A stretch of 6,901 nt of DNA, taken from positions 1 through 6,901 of the forward strand of contig JAQVTZ010000100.1 in NCBI GenBank assembly GCA_028699795.1. Direction: 5' to 3'. The notes beneath the pieces were generated by a model. That model was given only the letters and a program-made list of their open reading frames with translations, did not search any database and had not been told where the DNA came from. Positions 5,588 through 6,901 of this stretch are shown in pieces. The stretch comes from Clostridia bacterium (GTDB lineage Bacteria > Bacillota > Clostridia > Christensenellales > DTU072). A program made the position numbers and the translations under genes. Position 1 is the first letter of the stretch. Each line of letters opens with the position of its first letter.

Positions 5588-6892
5588 ATGAAAAAAATAG
5601 GGATGGTTTCTCTCGGTTGCGACAAAAACCGCGTGGATAGCGAAAAAGTATTGTATACCCTGCAACAGGCAGGTTATAAGGTGGTTTCCAACGGCGCGGA
5701 CGCAGATATCATTATCATTAACACATGCGCTTTTATTGATGCGGCAAAAAAAGTGAGTATCGATACCATACTGGAATACGCCGACCTTAAAGAAAAAGAG
5801 AACAAAAAACTGGTGGTAATAGGCTGTCTTGCCCAACGCTACGCAACCGAGCTTGCAGAACAGCTGCCCGAGGTAGATTTGTTTGTCGGTATCGACAGCT
5901 ATCGAAATATCGCCGAGATTCTAGAGGATAAGTTCGGCAGAGTGGTTATGATGCCCGAGCCGTCTTTTTGCGAGAAAGGCAGAATTCTGACAACGCCCGC
6001 CCATTATGCGTATCTCAAAATAGCGGATGGTTGTAACAATTTTTGCTCGTATTGCGCAATTCCGTTTATCCGCGGAAGATACCGTTCTTACCCTGTCGAA
6101 GCGCTTCTGGAGGAGGCTTGGGGACTTGCCGACCAAGGTGTGAAAGAGTTAATCGTGGTTGCGCAGGACACCACACGCTACGGAAAAGATTTATACGGTG
6201 ATTATCGACTCAAAACACTGTTACGCAAACTTATCGAATTGCCCTTTACCAAAATTCGACTGCTGTACGCGTATCCCGAACTTATCGATGACGAACTGAT
6301 AGAACTGATAAGCACAGAAGAAAAAATGGCCAAATATCTCGATATCCCGTTGCAGCACATAGACGATAATGTGCTCAAACGGATGAACAGACGCTCCCGA
6401 AGCGGCGAAATTTACGCGCTTTTGGATAAAATAAAAAGCCGCGCCCCCGAGATTGCGTTGCGCTCGAGCTTTATCGTCGGGTTTCCGCAAGAGAGCGAAG
6501 AAGAGTTTGACAAACTTAAGAGTTTTATCGCGCAAAATTACATAGATTATGCCGGCTTTTTTCCTTATTCTCGCGAAGAAAACACGGTGGCGGCGGAGAT
6601 GAAAGGGCAAATTCTTGCAAGAATTAAAAAAGCAAGAGAAAAAGAGCTTTCCAAACTGCAAAGTATCAATATCGTGAATACGCACAAAAAATATTTGGGA
6701 AGAACCATGAAAGTAATCTATGAAGGTATCGATTATACCAAAAGCTGTTTCGTGGGCCGCAACGAATATAACGCGCCCGAAATCGATACAAAAGTCTATT
6801 TTACTTCGAAAATTCCCTTGGCGATAGGGGAATATTACAATGTAAAGATAACGGAAACGGGGTTCCACTTAAAAGGCGAAACAGTGGAGTAA
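5588..6892 (+). CDS. rimO: Ribosomal protein S12 methylthiotransferase RimO
   Basis: A 434-residue radical-SAM enzyme, normal RimO length, which adds a methylthio group to the beta carbon of a conserved aspartate of ribosomal protein S12 (Asp89 in Escherichia coli) using two [4Fe-4S] clusters. The N-terminal UPF0004 domain starts MKKIGMVSLGC and supplies Cys11, Cys47 (NTCAF) and Cys80 (IGCLAQR) for the auxiliary cluster. The radical-SAM motif C149-x3-C153-x2-C156 is intact. IPFIRGRYRS (158-167) and VAQDTTRYGKDLYG (191-204) favour RimO over the tRNA enzymes MiaB and MtaB. Further family segments are DIPLQH (252-257) and SSFIVGFP (293-300). A TRAM-type RNA/protein-binding domain occupies about 370-434. 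Position 12 is Asp where most RimO have Pro (CPKN), a minor change. It starts one base after the ftsK stop and is probably coupled to it; ftsK followed by rimO is a common clostridial arrangement. All catalytic cysteines are present, so it should be active. Confidence 0.95.
   Translation: MKKIGMVSLGCDKNRVDSEKVLYTLQQAGYKVVSNGADADIIIINTCAFIDAAKKVSIDTILEYADLKEKENKKLVVIGCLAQRYATELAEQLPEVDLFVGIDSYRNIAEILEDKFGRVVMMPEPSFCEKGRILTTPAHYAYLKIADGCNNFCSYCAIPFIRGRYRSYPVEALLEEAWGLADQGVKELIVVAQDTTRYGKDLYGDYRLKTLLRKLIELPFTKIRLLYAYPELIDDELIELISTEEKMAKYLDIPLQHIDDNVLKRMNRRSRSGEIYALLDKIKSRAPEIALRSSFIVGFPQESEEEFDKLKSFIAQNYIDYAGFFPYSREENTVAAEMKGQILARIKKAREKELSKLQSINIVNTHKKYLGRTMKVIYEGIDYTKSCFVGRNEYNAPEIDTKVYFTSKIPLAIGEYYNVKITETGFHLKGETVE
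6886..6889 (+). promoter_or_regulatory. Possible ribosome binding site of the next gene, beyond the window
   Basis: GGAG lies just before the rimO stop, and the window ends 12 bases later in AAAT. If the next base is G, an ATG would begin at 6900, ten bases after the site. By clostridial gene order pgsA would be expected there. This is conjecture from spacing and synteny. Confidence 0.25.
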
Positions 6893-6901
6893 ATTACAAA
6901 T

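Noticed and set aside
6221..6868. A 215-codon open frame on the minus strand
   Set aside because: It lies wholly inside rimO, which has a full set of family motifs on the plus strand. The product is rich in Phe, Arg and Ile, as expected from reading AAA/GAA-biased coding sequence backwards, and no ribosome site was noted.
1..6901. A defence, toxin-antitoxin, phage, CRISPR or other accessory system
   Set aside because: All five genes are recognised chromosomal families in a typical clostridial order. No direct-repeat array, transposase, integrase, attachment site or composition break was seen.

Overview
The window looks like a stretch of chromosome from a spore-forming or spore-former-related member of the Clostridia (Bacillota). 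The evidence is gene content and order: a divergent YlxY/PdaB-type polysaccharide deacetylase, an M16 zinc peptidase (MlpA/YmxG type), an all-alpha dimeric-type dUTPase, a membrane-anchored FtsK/SpoIIIE DNA translocase and the ribosomal protein S12 methylthiotransferase RimO. From general knowledge, this order resembles the pnp - deacetylase - M16 peptidase - dUTPase - ftsK/spoIIIE - rimO - pgsA - recA neighbourhood of many Clostridia. Moderate G+C, frequent CCC and CCG proline codons and A-rich lysine/glutamate codons fit an uncultured gut-type clostridial lineage. Genus cannot be decided from this sequence.

Layout. Bases 1-677 are the 5' part of the deacetylase gene on the minus strand; its 3' end is cut off by the window edge. 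Bases 678-837 are a 160-base divergent intergenic region with a good sigma-A promoter (TTGTAA, 17-base spacer, TATAAT) facing right. From 838 to 6892 four plus-strand genes form a tight apparent operon: M16 peptidase (838-2103), dUTPase (2144-2527), FtsK/SpoIIIE (2533-5586) and RimO (5588-6892). Gaps are 40, 5 and 1 bases. Two of the four starts are best placed downstream of the longest open frame because the ribosome binding sites decide them (2144 and 5588). No terminator, RNA gene, mobile element or CRISPR array is visible, and no gene-free stretch exceeds 300 bases.

How the genes fit together. The operon is a housekeeping set rather than one pathway: proteolysis (M16), nucleotide-pool sanitation (dUTPase), chromosome translocation at the septum (FtsK/SpoIIIE) and ribosome modification (RimO). 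The divergent deacetylase and the translocase are the two with a possible sporulation or cell-envelope link.

I do not see a previously undescribed system. The points most worth a second look are: (1) the deacetylase has lost the Asp-Asp of motif 1 and the Arg of motif 3 but keeps the His-x3-His pair; (2) the FtsK gamma-domain recognition helix differs from the KOPS/SRS-reading consensus; (3) the FtsK linker of about 365 residues carries two internal duplications, one of them a copy of the linker/motor boundary motif; (4) a perfect 10-bp palindrome sits in the spacer of the operon promoter.
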